From positions 3,162,001 through 3,226,000 of the forward strand of contig OZ253469.1 in assembly GCA_965261535.1 (NCBI GenBank): DNA of 64,000 nucleotides, in the 5' to 3' direction. Of this stretch, positions 8,792 through 17,563 are shown piece after piece. Origin of the DNA: VXNE01 sp965261535 (lineage in GTDB: Bacteria > Pseudomonadota > Gammaproteobacteria > Pseudomonadales > Azotimanducaceae). The notes beneath the pieces were generated by a model. That model was not told where the DNA came from. It made no database searches and was given only the letters and a program-made list of their open reading frames with translations. Made by a program: the position numbers and the translations under genes. Within the stretch, counting starts at the first letter, position 1; every line of letters starts with the position of its first letter.

Positions 8792-9007
8792 GTCTCCCGA
8801 GTGCGCCGCTGTCTGGACTGCCTGAACCGTTGTGATTCAGGTCGGGGATTCATATGTGCCCAAGGCGTCCCGCAGCAGTAGCCCGAACGCCGGAACCGGC
8901 GTCGGGCGGCAGCATAGGGCTTGCTCACCGGCTCTATAGCGGAGCCCCCTTATTTTTTTATAACGGCTCGAGGACTGTACCGACTGGCGAACACCCCAGG
9001 AGACTGA
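8792..9007 (-). ncRNA. ssrS: 6S RNA
   Basis: Between zapA and fau, the usual gammaproteobacterial site, the minus strand reads like 6S RNA. From 5' to 3' it shows GTCTCCTGGGGTGTTCGCCAG, AGTCCTCGAGCCG, GGGGGCTCCGC, GGTGAGCAAGC, then GGTTCAGGCAGTCCAG and GCACTCGGGAGACC, each alignable to the E. coli RNA in the same order. The 5' GTCTCC and 3' GGAGAC close the terminal stem, and the central bubble imitates an open promoter that sequesters sigma70 RNA polymerase. A TATACT -10 box (9017-9012) sits just upstream. Ends are approximate. Confidence 0.85.
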
Positions 9008-9011
9008 TCGC

Positions 9012-9017
9012 AGTATA
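9012..9017 (-). promoter_or_regulatory. -10 box of the 6S RNA promoter
   Basis: TATACT on the minus strand lies about 6 nt before the inferred 6S RNA 5' end. No strong -35 box is evident in the expected position. Confidence 0.5.
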
Positions 9018-9056
9018 TCCCAATCGATCAACGCGTCACGCGCGACGAATGCCGGA

Positions 9057-9359
9057 CTAGCGCCCGCGTTCCTCCAGCACCGCGCTGGCGCGTTGCGCCA
9101 TGCGCCCGGCTCTGTCGTCGGTGTCGGCGACGATGCGGGCAAGGCGATCCTTCATTTCGAGGTATTCATGCGCGTAGTTGAGCGCCGCCATCACCGCGAT
9201 GCGGTCGAGGCCAACGACTTTCCCGGTCCGCCGGATTTCCCGCATGCGCGCGCTGAGAGACCGCGACGCGCGCACCAGATCGTCAACTTCGTCGTGCCCG
9301 CAACTTACCTCGTAGTCCTTGTCGAGGATCTTGACGGTAACGGTCGTCGTATCGTTCAC
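9057..9359 (-). CDS. zapA: Cell division protein ZapA
   Basis: A 100-aa FtsZ-ring-stabilising protein of the cytosol. The N-terminal globular part reads VTVKILDKDYEVSC and the C-terminal half is a coiled coil (YAHEYLEMKDRLARIVADTDDRAGRM). The start overlaps the stop of the TIGR02449 gene by 4 bp. It is followed by 6S RNA and fau as in other gammaproteobacteria. Confidence 0.9.
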   Translation of the reverse strand: MNDTTTVTVKILDKDYEVSCGHDEVDDLVRASRSLSARMREIRRTGKVVGLDRIAVMAALNYAHEYLEMKDRLARIVADTDDRAGRMAQRASAVLEERGR

Positions 9360-9565
9360 GATGTTTTCTCAAGCGTTTTCAGGTGGTTGAGCATCGACTC
9401 CACCCTGGTCTTTGCAAGTTCGTTCTTTTCGATCAACTTGGCCCGGTCCACAGTCAAGGATTGCTGCTTTGCTCGAAGCGCCCGATTCTCCATGGCCAAC
9501 TTTTCGCAAAGTTGGATCAACTCGTCGATTGTGTCTTCGAGAAGGGCCAGGCCAGAGGAGGACAT
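9356..9565 (-). CDS. TIGR02449 family small coiled-coil protein (ZapB-like)
   Basis: A 69-aa protein that is almost entirely coiled coil (LLEDTIDELIQLCEKLAMENRALRAKQ). Proteins of this size and sequence routinely precede zapA in gammaproteobacteria and resemble ZapB, which bridges ZapA to MatP. It overlaps zapA by 4 bp and reads away from pepP, so the 9566-9690 gap is the divergent promoter region. Confidence 0.85.
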   Translation of the reverse strand: MSSSGLALLEDTIDELIQLCEKLAMENRALRAKQQSLTVDRAKLIEKNELAKTRVESMLNHLKTLEKTS

Positions 9566-9690
9566 CGGCTTTCATGCGCTGCGGATAGGCGTAGTGTGTA
9601 CCGGATAGCCGTCCATGTGAAGCGCCCTCGGCAGGCGCTCTGTTCCGTGGAAAATTGATAGCATTGACGCATCGCATCGGCTGCATTCGC

Positions 9691-11064
9691 ATGAATACTC
9701 GTCTCGCCACCGACCCGCTCGCCGGCTCGGATCCAGATTTCCACAACGATAGACCGCGCATCGAACCGGCGGAATTCCGCGCCCGCCGCGAGCGCCTTAT
9801 GGCGGCCCTTTCCGGCAATGACGTCGCCGTCATTCCCGGCGCTTCGATCCGCTATCGCAATCGCGACACCGAGTATCCATTCCGCCAAAACAGCGATTTC
9901 TACTACCTCACGGGATTCGAGGAGCCCGACAGCGTGCTGGTGCTCGCGCCCGGGGCGGAAACCGGCGCGACGGTACTGTTCTGTCCGCAGCGCGATACTG
10001 CGCGCGAGCAGTGGACCGGGGAACGGCTGGGACCCGAACGCGCGCCGCAAGCGCTCGGCGTCGACATCGCGTATCCCAACTCCGAACTGGACGACATCCT
10101 GCCGCGCATTCTCGATGGCCGCTGGTGCGTCCACACCGTTCTGGGCGAAGACCCGGAATTCGACAAGCGTCTGATCGCATGTGCGGCCAGCGCCCGGGCG
10201 CGCGGAGCGGACGTCCGCGGGTGCGAATTCCAACCCCTGCAGCGCCTGCTGCATGAGCAACGCCTGTTCAAGTCGCACGCCGAACAGCGTTTGATGGCGG
10301 CCGCGGGGGAAATTACCGCCCGCGCGCACATCGACGCGATGCAGCGCTGCCGACCGGGGATGAACGAAACGCAACTGGAAGCGGTGCTGCTGCAGGCGTT
10401 CATGCAAGCCGGAGCGCGCGAGACCGCGTATCCGTCCATCGTCGCCGGGGGGCGCAACGCCTGCGTCATGCACTACGTCAGGAACGACAGTCTCCTCAGG
10501 GGCGGCGACGTGGTATTGATCGACGCCGGTTGTGAACTCCAGCACTACGCCTCGGACGTTACCCGGACGTTTCCGGTCAACGGCACATACACACCCCGAC
10601 AACGGGAACTCTACGAACTCGTGCTGGCCAGCCAGGCCGCAGCATTGGAAGCAGCCGCGCCGGGAGCGCCCTGCACCGCGCCGCAGGACGCGGCAACCCG
10701 GGTGCTCGCCGGGGGACTGATCGACCTCGGCCTGCTGCGCGGAGGAATCGACGAAGCACTGGAGACCGGGACGTACCAAAGATTCACCGTGCACCGCTGT
10801 TCGCACTGGCTCGGTATCGACGTGCACGATGTCGGAGAATATCGCTGCGAAGGGAAGTGGCGCAAGCTGCAAGCCGGCATGGTATTGACGATCGAACCGG
10901 GCCTCTACATTCCCGCGGCGTTCGACGATGTCGATGAAGCGTGGCACGGCATAGGCATTCGCATCGAAGACGACGTGCTCATCGAGGAGTCAGGCAATCG
11001 GGTGCTGAGCGACTCCGTTCCGAAAGCCGTGCAGGACATCGAAGCGCTGATGCGCAGCGCCTAG
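9691..11064 (+). CDS. pepP: Xaa-Pro aminopeptidase PepP
   Basis: Metallopeptidase (M24B, pita-bread fold) of 457 aa that removes N-terminal residues preceding proline. The two-metal site is visible: DAGCELQHYASD, the His in VHRCSHWLGIDVHDVG, the Glu in TIEPGLYIP and the Glu in GIRIEDDVLI. The N-terminal domain ends with the FRQNSDFYYLTGFEEPD motif typical of PepP. ATG at 9691 is preferred. The order pepP-ubiH matches other gammaproteobacteria. Confidence 0.95.
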   Translation: MNTRLATDPLAGSDPDFHNDRPRIEPAEFRARRERLMAALSGNDVAVIPGASIRYRNRDTEYPFRQNSDFYYLTGFEEPDSVLVLAPGAETGATVLFCPQRDTAREQWTGERLGPERAPQALGVDIAYPNSELDDILPRILDGRWCVHTVLGEDPEFDKRLIACAASARARGADVRGCEFQPLQRLLHEQRLFKSHAEQRLMAAAGEITARAHIDAMQRCRPGMNETQLEAVLLQAFMQAGARETAYPSIVAGGRNACVMHYVRNDSLLRGGDVVLIDAGCELQHYASDVTRTFPVNGTYTPRQRELYELVLASQAAALEAAAPGAPCTAPQDAATRVLAGGLIDLGLLRGGIDEALETGTYQRFTVHRCSHWLGIDVHDVGEYRCEGKWRKLQAGMVLTIEPGLYIPAAFDDVDEAWHGIGIRIEDDVLIEESGNRVLSDSVPKAVQDIEALMRSA

Positions 11065-11128
11065 TGTCGTGTCACGCGTGACGCGCATGGCGAACTTAAG
11101 AAGCGCCAGAACGCGCGTGTCACGACAC
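11064..11128. repeat. Inverted repeat between pepP and ubiH
   Basis: GTGTCGTG at 11064-11071 pairs with CACGACAC at 11121-11128. The stem extends further inward (CACGCG/CGCGTG) after one mismatch, around a roughly 35-nt loop. There is no T-run, so it is not a standard terminator. It could be a transcript-processing or protein-binding site. Confidence 0.5.
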
Positions 11129-11210
11129 TGACCACAAGGCGCACGAATCCGGTTCGCAGGTGTCATAGCTGAAGTTCCTTCCGCGCAGCGGGTGCGCGAG
11201 AATCCACACA

Positions 11211-12419
11211 ATGGCAGCAGGCGCAAACAACCAGGGAAATACACGATCGTCTGACGCCGACGTCTACGATGTCGCCGTGGTGGGCGCCGGACTCGTCGGC
11301 GCCGCAGCAGCGCTGACCCTCGGCCGAAACGGGTCTCGCATCGCCCTGATCGATCAGCGACGGCCGCTTCGGGCGACGGGCCGACTCGGGTTCGACATCC
11401 GCTCCGTCGCCTTGTCGCGATCCTCTCTCGATCTGATGGGTGTCGACGTCGCCGCAACCCCCATCGATCAAATGTGCGTGTGGGAAGAGCACGGCGGCGG
11501 TCGTCTACGGTTCAGCGCGCAAGAGGCCGGGGTCGATGCCCTCGCCTGGATGGTCGAATCGAGCCGCGCTTGCGTCGCGCTGTGCAACGAGTGCGACGGC
11601 TTGCCCAACGTCGACTGGATCGAAGGCATTGTTTCCAGCCTCGTTTCTGGAGACACCGCGGTAACCCTGGAACTGGAGAACCGCTCGATCTCCGCGCGGC
11701 TGCTGGTCGCGGCCGACGGCGCGGAATCGAGGGTGCGAGAGTTGGCGGGCACCGATCTGGTCGACCGAGGTGGCGGCGATGCGGCGGTTGCGACGGTAGT
11801 CCGGACTGAGCACCCGCATCAGGGCGTGGCCTATCAACGATTTTCCGCCACGGGGCCGCTGGCGTTGCTTCCGCTCGCCGATCCCTTGTGCTGCGCCGTC
11901 ATCTGGAGCGCCGAGCGCGATACCGCCGACGAACTGGCCGCCCTCGACGGGGCGGCATTCGCCGCGGCGCTCGAGGTCGCCTCCGAAGGCGCGCTGGGGC
12001 GCATTGCGGAGACTGACCGACGGTTCACGTTGCCGTTGCCCCAACGCGTCATCCGGGACTTCAACCCGACGCCAAGAGTCCTGTTCGTCGGCGATGCCGC
12101 GCATACGCTGCACCCGCTCGCGGGGCAGGGAGTCAATCTCGGGTTGGAGGATGTCGCCGGCATTGCCGCCCAGGCGGGTCGCGATCCAACGGATCTCGGT
12201 CGACCCGGCCGCTGGCGCGGCTTCGCGCTGCGGCGGCGGGCCCGCGCGGAGGTGATGATCGCGCTCATGCGCGGATTGCGCGACGGATACGCTTACGGCG
12301 GCCCGGTTGGCCGCTGGATCCGGAACAGCGGCGTCAGGTTGATCGATGCGGCGCCAGCAATAAAACATCAGCTCATTCGCGAGGCGATGGGCGTGGGTCT
12401 GTCCGCGAGGTTCGGATGA
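11211..12419 (+). CDS. ubiH: UbiH/UbiF/COQ6-family FAD monooxygenase
   Basis: Ubiquinone-biosynthesis hydroxylase of 402 aa. It has the Rossmann GAGLVGAAAA at residues 25-34, the DG motif LVAADGAESRVREL near 165-180 and the FAD-ribose motif FVGDAAHTLHPLAGQGVNLGLEDV near 285-308. Position between pepP and gcvT supports UbiH or UbiI rather than a catabolic hydroxylase; the exact ring position cannot be read from sequence. Its stop overlaps the gcvT start (ATGA). Confidence 0.88.
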   Translation: MAAGANNQGNTRSSDADVYDVAVVGAGLVGAAAALTLGRNGSRIALIDQRRPLRATGRLGFDIRSVALSRSSLDLMGVDVAATPIDQMCVWEEHGGGRLRFSAQEAGVDALAWMVESSRACVALCNECDGLPNVDWIEGIVSSLVSGDTAVTLELENRSISARLLVAADGAESRVRELAGTDLVDRGGGDAAVATVVRTEHPHQGVAYQRFSATGPLALLPLADPLCCAVIWSAERDTADELAALDGAAFAAALEVASEGALGRIAETDRRFTLPLPQRVIRDFNPTPRVLFVGDAAHTLHPLAGQGVNLGLEDVAGIAAQAGRDPTDLGRPGRWRGFALRRRARAEVMIALMRGLRDGYAYGGPVGRWIRNSGVRLIDAAPAIKHQLIREAMGVGLSARFG

Positions 12420-13492
12420 ACGCCCAAGCGCCTCTGCCCACCGCGCTGTTCGACGCGCACATCGCCGCCAACGCGAAGATGACCGAGTTCGCCGGCTGGG
12501 CCATGCCAATCCGCTACGGTTCCCAAATCGAGGAACATCATGCGGTGCGGGAAAGCGCCGGCATGTTCGACGTTTCGCACATGACCATTGTCGACTTCCA
12601 GGGCGCCGGCACCATGGCGTTCCTCCGGCATGTCCTGGCCAATGACGTAGCCAAACTCAAGGCACCGGGACAAGCGCTCTACGGCGCATTGCTGAACGCG
12701 GCGGGCGGCATCATCGACGACGTGATCGTCTATCGCCGGGACGGGGGCTACCGCGTCGTCTCCAATGCGGCGACACGCGATACGGTCATCGCCTGGTACG
12801 CCGCGCATGCCGGCAGGTTCGACGCCGCGTCGGTGGAGCGGGATGACGTCGCCATGATTGCGGTGCAAGGTCCTGAAGCCATAGAGCGGTTCGCGGAAGC
12901 GACCGGACTGGCGCAGGTCGCCGAACTCAGGCGATTCCATGTCCTGGATGCGAGAGACGGCTGGATGATCGCCCGCACCGGCTACACCGGAGAGGACGGC
13001 GTCGAGGTCATGCTGCCCGCGCGGGACGCGCCCGGTCTGTGGCAGGAACTGGGGTCCGCCGGCGTTCGCCCCGCGGGTCTTGGCGCAAGGGACACGTTGC
13101 GGCTGGAAGCCGGCCTCAACCTGTACGGCCAGGACATGGATGAGACGACCACGCCGCTGGAGTCGAACCTCGCCTGGACCGTGGCATTCGAGCCGGCGGA
13201 ACGGGATTTCGTCGGCCGCGCGGCGCTCGAGGCGCAACGCGCGACCGGTGTCGGGAACAAACTGACCGGCGTCGCGCTCAAAGATCGGGGCGTCATGCGC
13301 CACGGAATGAAGGTGACTACCAACGCTGGCGAGGGCGTGGTTCGAAGCGGTATTTTTTCACCCACGTTGGGTTACAGTATCGGCCTCGCGCGGGTGCCGC
13401 GCGCCGCCACCGGCGAGGTCGGAATCCTCATCAGGGGGCGGGAAAAGCGCGGTCGAATCGTCCGACCGCCCTTCGTTGCAAAAAGGAAATGA
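12416..13492 (+). CDS. gcvT: Aminomethyltransferase, glycine cleavage T protein
   Basis: T protein transfers the methylene group from lipoyl-H protein to tetrahydrofolate, releasing ammonia. The 358-aa chain has the family signatures GWAMPIRYGSQIEEHHAVRESAGMFDVSHM near the N-terminus, GIIDDVIVYR with the folate-site Asp, RTGYTGEDGVEV, and the C-terminal barrel with YSIGLARVP. It starts 4 bp inside ubiH and is followed 22 bp later by gcvH. Confidence 0.95.
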   Translation: MNAQAPLPTALFDAHIAANAKMTEFAGWAMPIRYGSQIEEHHAVRESAGMFDVSHMTIVDFQGAGTMAFLRHVLANDVAKLKAPGQALYGALLNAAGGIIDDVIVYRRDGGYRVVSNAATRDTVIAWYAAHAGRFDAASVERDDVAMIAVQGPEAIERFAEATGLAQVAELRRFHVLDARDGWMIARTGYTGEDGVEVMLPARDAPGLWQELGSAGVRPAGLGARDTLRLEAGLNLYGQDMDETTTPLESNLAWTVAFEPAERDFVGRAALEAQRATGVGNKLTGVALKDRGVMRHGMKVTTNAGEGVVRSGIFSPTLGYSIGLARVPRAATGEVGILIRGREKRGRIVRPPFVAKRK

Positions 13493-13514
13493 CGGAAGAA
13501 TTCCGGACAGACAA

Positions 13515-13916
13515 ATGACTGATACGCCGACTGAAGCCAAGTACGCGGAGACACACGAATGGGCCCGGCTCGACGACGACGGCAATGTCGTCGTCGGCGT
13601 CAGCGACTATGCGCAGGAGCAACTCGGGGACGTCGTCTATGTCGAACTTCCGGAAGTCGATCAGCAGGTGGACGCAGGAGCGGAGGCCGGCGTGGTGGAA
13701 TCAGTCAAGGCGGCATCGGATATCTACGCACCCGTGTCCGGCACCGTGGTCGCCATCAACATGTCGCTGGAGGATACCCCGGAGCTGGTAAACCAGGACC
13801 CCTATGGCGATGGCTGGTTCTTTGCCATCGCGCCGGATACGCCGGACGAACTGGCCGACCTCATGGACGCAGCCGAGTACTCTGAATTCTGCGAAGCGAG
13901 CGAAGTCGGAGAGTAA
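13515..13916 (+). CDS. gcvH: Glycine cleavage system H protein
   Basis: Lipoyl carrier protein of 133 aa. The lipoylated lysine is in VESVKAASDIYAPVSG at about residue 67. The start at 13515 (MTDTPTEAKYAETHEWAR) matches the family. In related genomes gcvP follows, but here an accessory island begins right after the stop, so the P-protein genes have been separated from the operon. Confidence 0.95.
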   Translation: MTDTPTEAKYAETHEWARLDDDGNVVVGVSDYAQEQLGDVVYVELPEVDQQVDAGAEAGVVESVKAASDIYAPVSGTVVAINMSLEDTPELVNQDPYGDGWFFAIAPDTPDELADLMDAAEYSEFCEASEVGE

Positions 13917-14579
13917 CTTCCATGGAACGATTTACAGGGGTCAACGTACGTAATTGATTTAAAATGAATTATCTCCGTTCGTCCCTGGCTGACCCCACAT
14001 CCGACCACCTTTGATTCGCGAGACGTCCTGAGCCTTCGTTTTCGCGGCCTCTCCCGGTTTCCCCACATTTCGCCCCGGTATCGACGCCGGACCGGCGACT
14101 CGCCAGCACCCGCGCGGTGACCTCCCGGTACACCCTGCGCGCTCCCGCAACCTGCCGCTGATCGTCGCCCGCCGCCGGCGTCGGGTCAAGGGCCGCCAGG
14201 ACGTCCGGCTACGCCGGACGGGCCCCCTTGAGGCGACGAAGGCGACGGCACGCTCCAGCCAGGGGAGCGGGCGGGCAGCCCCGGCCCGCCGCATAGCGCG
14301 GCCATGTCGCGGCGTGCCACTTCACCCTCGCAACCCGCCCGCTCCCTGCCTGCGCGGCGAGCGCCCCTCCTGGCGCTTCGTGCGCGGCCACAGTGCGGAT
14401 CGGTGGTGTGATCCAGGTTGGTTGGGAAGGTTCCGACATAAGCGCTGCAGCGGCGTTTGCAGGCCATTGTGGGCGATGCCGCGGAGCGGCCCGGGCTCTT
14501 TCGCCTGCGGCGACCAAGCCCCCTGCGGGGTCTTGTCCCTGGCGGGTGACGATCCCTATCGCTTCCGCCCTCCGGGCGG
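13917..14579. other. Non-coding start of an accessory island; inverted GGGGTCA/TGACCCC pair
   Basis: Just after gcvH, GGGGTCA (13937-13943) and TGACCCC (13990-13996) enclose an AT-rich stretch that stands out from GC-rich surroundings. This may be a terminator, a short repeat or a mobile-element end. The following 580 bp is very GC-rich with only low-complexity Arg/Pro/Gly-rich frames, none of which I can support as a gene. Confidence 0.4.
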
Positions 14580-14921
14580 TCAGACCCTATTCGCAGCGCC
14601 GCCGGACACCGGGTGGCGGCAGTCCAGCAGCACGATGCCGCACAACTCGTGCAGCAGGTGCGACGCCAGCGCCTCCACGGTCCACCGCCAGCCGTCCTCG
14701 GGCGCTTCGTTGAACCGCTCAAGGGCCGCCCGCACCGCCGCCGCGTCGACCTTGCGGCCCTCGCACCGCACGATCGCATGGGGTACGCCATGGTCGCTCC
14801 CTCGCGGGGCCGACTCCCACAGTTCCCGCACCTGCGCACCGTCGAGTTCCCCGCCGGTCTCCAGTTCGACCGCGAACGCGTGGGCGCCGGCGTCGACGCT
14901 ACCGTCGACGAGTATCTTCAT
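14580..14921 (-). CDS. Hypothetical acidic 113-aa protein
   Basis: Starts MKILVDGSVDAGAHAFAVELETGG at 14921 after a purine-rich stretch. The composition is balanced and acidic with a hydrophobic C-terminal helix (VEALASHLLHELCGIVLLDCRH), unlike the low-complexity chance frames around it. I do not recognise a family. It lies within the island that also carries the RIT element and an integrase, so it is probably cargo. Confidence 0.55.
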   Translation of the reverse strand: MKILVDGSVDAGAHAFAVELETGGELDGAQVRELWESAPRGSDHGVPHAIVRCEGRKVDAAAVRAALERFNEAPEDGWRWTVEALASHLLHELCGIVLLDCRHPVSGGAANRV

Positions 14922-15463
14922 CGTTTCGTCTCCGTCTTTCACAAGCCGCCGATCCCGCGCTTTCCCACAGGATCCGGCACGCCTCGATTCGCAGCCGGCG
15001 CCGAATGGCGCCGGGCCATACGCATCAGCACGCAGAACGTGGTTGACGTGCCGCCTGTTCGCCCGGCGCCGGGGAGCGACCCCGGCCCCATACGAGGGGC
15101 TATTGTATTCAGCGGCTAACCCGGCAGGCGGGTTTCCGCGGCTGATGCGTGGCAAGGACTATGCGGCGCGGGACGCCGGGGCGTCAACCACGTCGTGCCT
15201 TTCCGGGACCGTCGCCTCGACGAAGACGCCGCCTCGGGCTCCTGAGCCGCCCGTGTGCGCTGCCGTTGCCTGCCGCCCGCCCCAATCAACACGTTCGTGT
15301 CGTCAGTCGTGCGCGCCAGCGTGTCACGCGTGCTCCGCCGGTCAACCCTGCGGGTTCTCCGCGCGCTCCGACCTCGCTGGCGCGAGGTGACCGGCCTGCG
15401 CGCGCGTGCCGCCTGTCCAGGCACCGACGCACTCCGCGTCGCAACCCTGAAACGGAGAACGAC
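14922..15463. other. Intergenic island sequence, no gene seen
   Basis: About 540 bp of GC-rich DNA between two divergently oriented small genes. I see only low-complexity open frames. Promoters for both flanking genes would be expected here, but none is clear. Confidence 0.4.
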
Positions 15464-15895
15464 ATGGACCTTCACCCTCTCATCGCCCAGTGGAGCGGCA
15501 AGCTCCCCGAAGGCTTCGTCCGGCCCGCCATCCTCCAGACCGGACTGGCGGAATGCGCCATGAAGCGGTGCCGCAACAAGGTCGCAATCAAGAGCGACGG
15601 GACCCCCGCCCACGCGTGTCAGCCCTGTCTGGATAGGCGCGCCCGGTCGTGCAAGCGCCGCAGGGCCGCGCTGGTGGCCGAGGGAGGATGCCGCAGGTGC
15701 GCGTACCGCAAACGGCAGGAGGGCGATTTCCTCTGTGCGCGATGCCGGGAGGTCCGCGACGTCGAGCGCACACAGAAGCGCCAGGACGCCATCGACGCGG
15801 CGGTCATCGACGAGTTCGCGGCGAAGCCCGACAGGGCGCACCGCGCCAGCAACCTCGACATTGGGATCTCGCCTTTAATGCCGAGTCGTTGGTAA
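15464..15895 (+). CDS. Cys-rich putative zinc-binding protein, 3' end replaced by RIT insertion
   Basis: A 143-aa frame starting MDLHPLIAQWSGKLPEGF after the purine-rich AACGGAGAACGAC. Cysteine pairs (CAMKRC, CQPC, CRRC, CARC) with many Arg/Lys residues suggest a zinc-binding nucleic-acid protein. The last residues (PLMPSRW) are encoded by the RIT element end, so the original C-terminus was cut. A frame continuing as RLRLGTDAGRLNPRQPTG after the element (19576-19696) could be the lost tail. Confidence 0.6.
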   Translation: MDLHPLIAQWSGKLPEGFVRPAILQTGLAECAMKRCRNKVAIKSDGTPAHACQPCLDRRARSCKRRRAALVAEGGCRRCAYRKRQEGDFLCARCREVRDVERTQKRQDAIDAAVIDEFAAKPDRAHRASNLDIGISPLMPSRW

Positions 15896-15904
15896 TGCCG
15901 AGTG
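15870..15904 (+). repeat. RIT left terminal inverted repeat
   Basis: 35 bp beginning CGCCTTTAATGCCGAG and ending GGTAATGCCGAGTG, an exact reverse complement of 19540-19574. Confidence 0.95.
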
Positions 15905-16015
15905 CGTATCCCAAACGCGTAAAGACAGCGGAGCTGCTGGCAGTCGGACTCGGCATTACAACGCACCGTGACTTTGGGCATCTTCGTCCTCCTCATAGCA
16001 AACAGGAGGATATAC

Positions 16016-17563
16016 ATGCCTGCAATATTGAGTTACCGGCCGCCGGAAGACGCTTTGGTCGCTGGCTTCGTTGACGATCTCCGTTGTCGAACAGCGGATT
16101 TCTCCGAGTATTTCTTCAGGACCCACCGGCACATCGCCCTTCACTTCCTCATCTGGATCGACCTCACCGGCGTCGAACTGAGAAAGGTGGATGACACCAT
16201 CGTCTACCGCGTTCTGCGACACGATTGCTGTTGCGGCGCCTCTCGCGCGTCGGCCCGTATCCGGGGCTGGCGCAAGCGCCGCAGATCAACCGAACTCATG
16301 AAGTTTGTGCGATTCCTCGAGCAGTCGGGGCATATCGAGACCCCCGGCGAGCTGGAGGACAATCTGCGGCTGCTGGACGCATTCCTTGGCGGTTTGCGCG
16401 ACGGCGGCTACGCGGCTGAAACAATCAACAGGTACCGGGACGCATGCACCGGTCTCATTGTCTGGCTCCACCTGTCACGCATTTGCCTTTCCGACCTTAC
16501 GTTGGATGTCGTTGCGCGCTTCAGGAAACGGCAGTTCGCTCCCTGGATACCGGGCGTGTTTCGTGGTCGTGAGGCGTGGCTACCCAACACATACGCAACC
16601 CAACTGCGCGGCTTCCTGAGACACCTCGTCGCGATCGGACGGATCGAGGCCGTGGAGCCGGCCTCTGTCGCCCCGACATTGCCCATTCTCCTGGACAGGT
16701 TCGCCGTGTGGCTCGAAGAGCATCGCGCCATCAAGCCGGGGACGATAAGAAGACATGTGTGGCTGATCGGCGAGATGATGCCGGAGCTTGGCGACGATCC
16801 GCGCGCGTACGACACCGCCCTGATCCGGGACGTGCTGCACAGGAACATCCAGCGGCGGTCGCGGAGCTATACCCCGATCCTGACATCGACGATGCGCATG
16901 TATCTTCGGTTCCTCGCATCCGAAGCGCGCATCCAGCCCGGGCTTGTCGCGGCCGTCCCGTCGGTGCCTCAACCGCAGTTGTCGAGCTTGCCGCGCTACA
17001 TCGCGAGCGACAATGTCGGACGCGCCATCGCCACATGCAGCGATAACGCGACTGGCTTGCGCGACCGCGCAATCCTGCTGCTGCTGGCGCGGCTGGCGCT
17101 ACGGGCAGGGGATATCATCGCCCTGCGCCTCACGGATGTTGACTGGGACAGAGCCCGAATCCGTGTCTCCGGCAAGTCGCGCCGAGAGGCCATCTTGCCG
17201 TTGCCGCAGGACGCCGGCGATGCGCTTCACGCCTATATCGCCACCGCGCGACCCAAGGTGGATGTGGACAAGGTGTTCCTCTGCACCAATCCGCCGTGGC
17301 GCGGGCTCGCTAACTCAAAGACCGTCCGTTCCGTCGCGAGAAGCGCGCTCGACCGCGCGGGGATCAAGACCTTCGCGGGCCGGGGCGCGCATGTGTTCCG
17401 CCATAGCCAGGCGACCGCGTTGCTCAGATCGGGAGCAACCCTGGATGTCATCCAATCGCTCCTTCGCCATCGGTCGCCGAACACGACGGCGATCTACGCC
17501 AAGACCGATGCGGTCATGTTGCAGGAAATCGCTCAGCCCTGGATCGGAGGGATCGAACAATGA
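16016..17563 (+). CDS. ritA: RIT tyrosine recombinase A
   Basis: A 515-aa site-specific recombinase. ATG 16016 is chosen because AGGAGGA lies 5 nt upstream. The N-terminal half is the DNA-binding SAM-like region and the catalytic domain starts near residue 330. Active-site residues seen: Arg in LALRAGDIIALRL, Lys in VSGKSRREAIL, HVFRHSQATALL (HxxR), His/Arg of LLRHRSPNTTAIY and the nucleophilic Tyr in that motif. The stop overlaps the ritB start (ATGA). Confidence 0.9.
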   Translation: MPAILSYRPPEDALVAGFVDDLRCRTADFSEYFFRTHRHIALHFLIWIDLTGVELRKVDDTIVYRVLRHDCCCGASRASARIRGWRKRRRSTELMKFVRFLEQSGHIETPGELEDNLRLLDAFLGGLRDGGYAAETINRYRDACTGLIVWLHLSRICLSDLTLDVVARFRKRQFAPWIPGVFRGREAWLPNTYATQLRGFLRHLVAIGRIEAVEPASVAPTLPILLDRFAVWLEEHRAIKPGTIRRHVWLIGEMMPELGDDPRAYDTALIRDVLHRNIQRRSRSYTPILTSTMRMYLRFLASEARIQPGLVAAVPSVPQPQLSSLPRYIASDNVGRAIATCSDNATGLRDRAILLLLARLALRAGDIIALRLTDVDWDRARIRVSGKSRREAILPLPQDAGDALHAYIATARPKVDVDKVFLCTNPPWRGLANSKTVRSVARSALDRAGIKTFAGRGAHVFRHSQATALLRSGATLDVIQSLLRHRSPNTTAIYAKTDAVMLQEIAQPWIGGIEQ

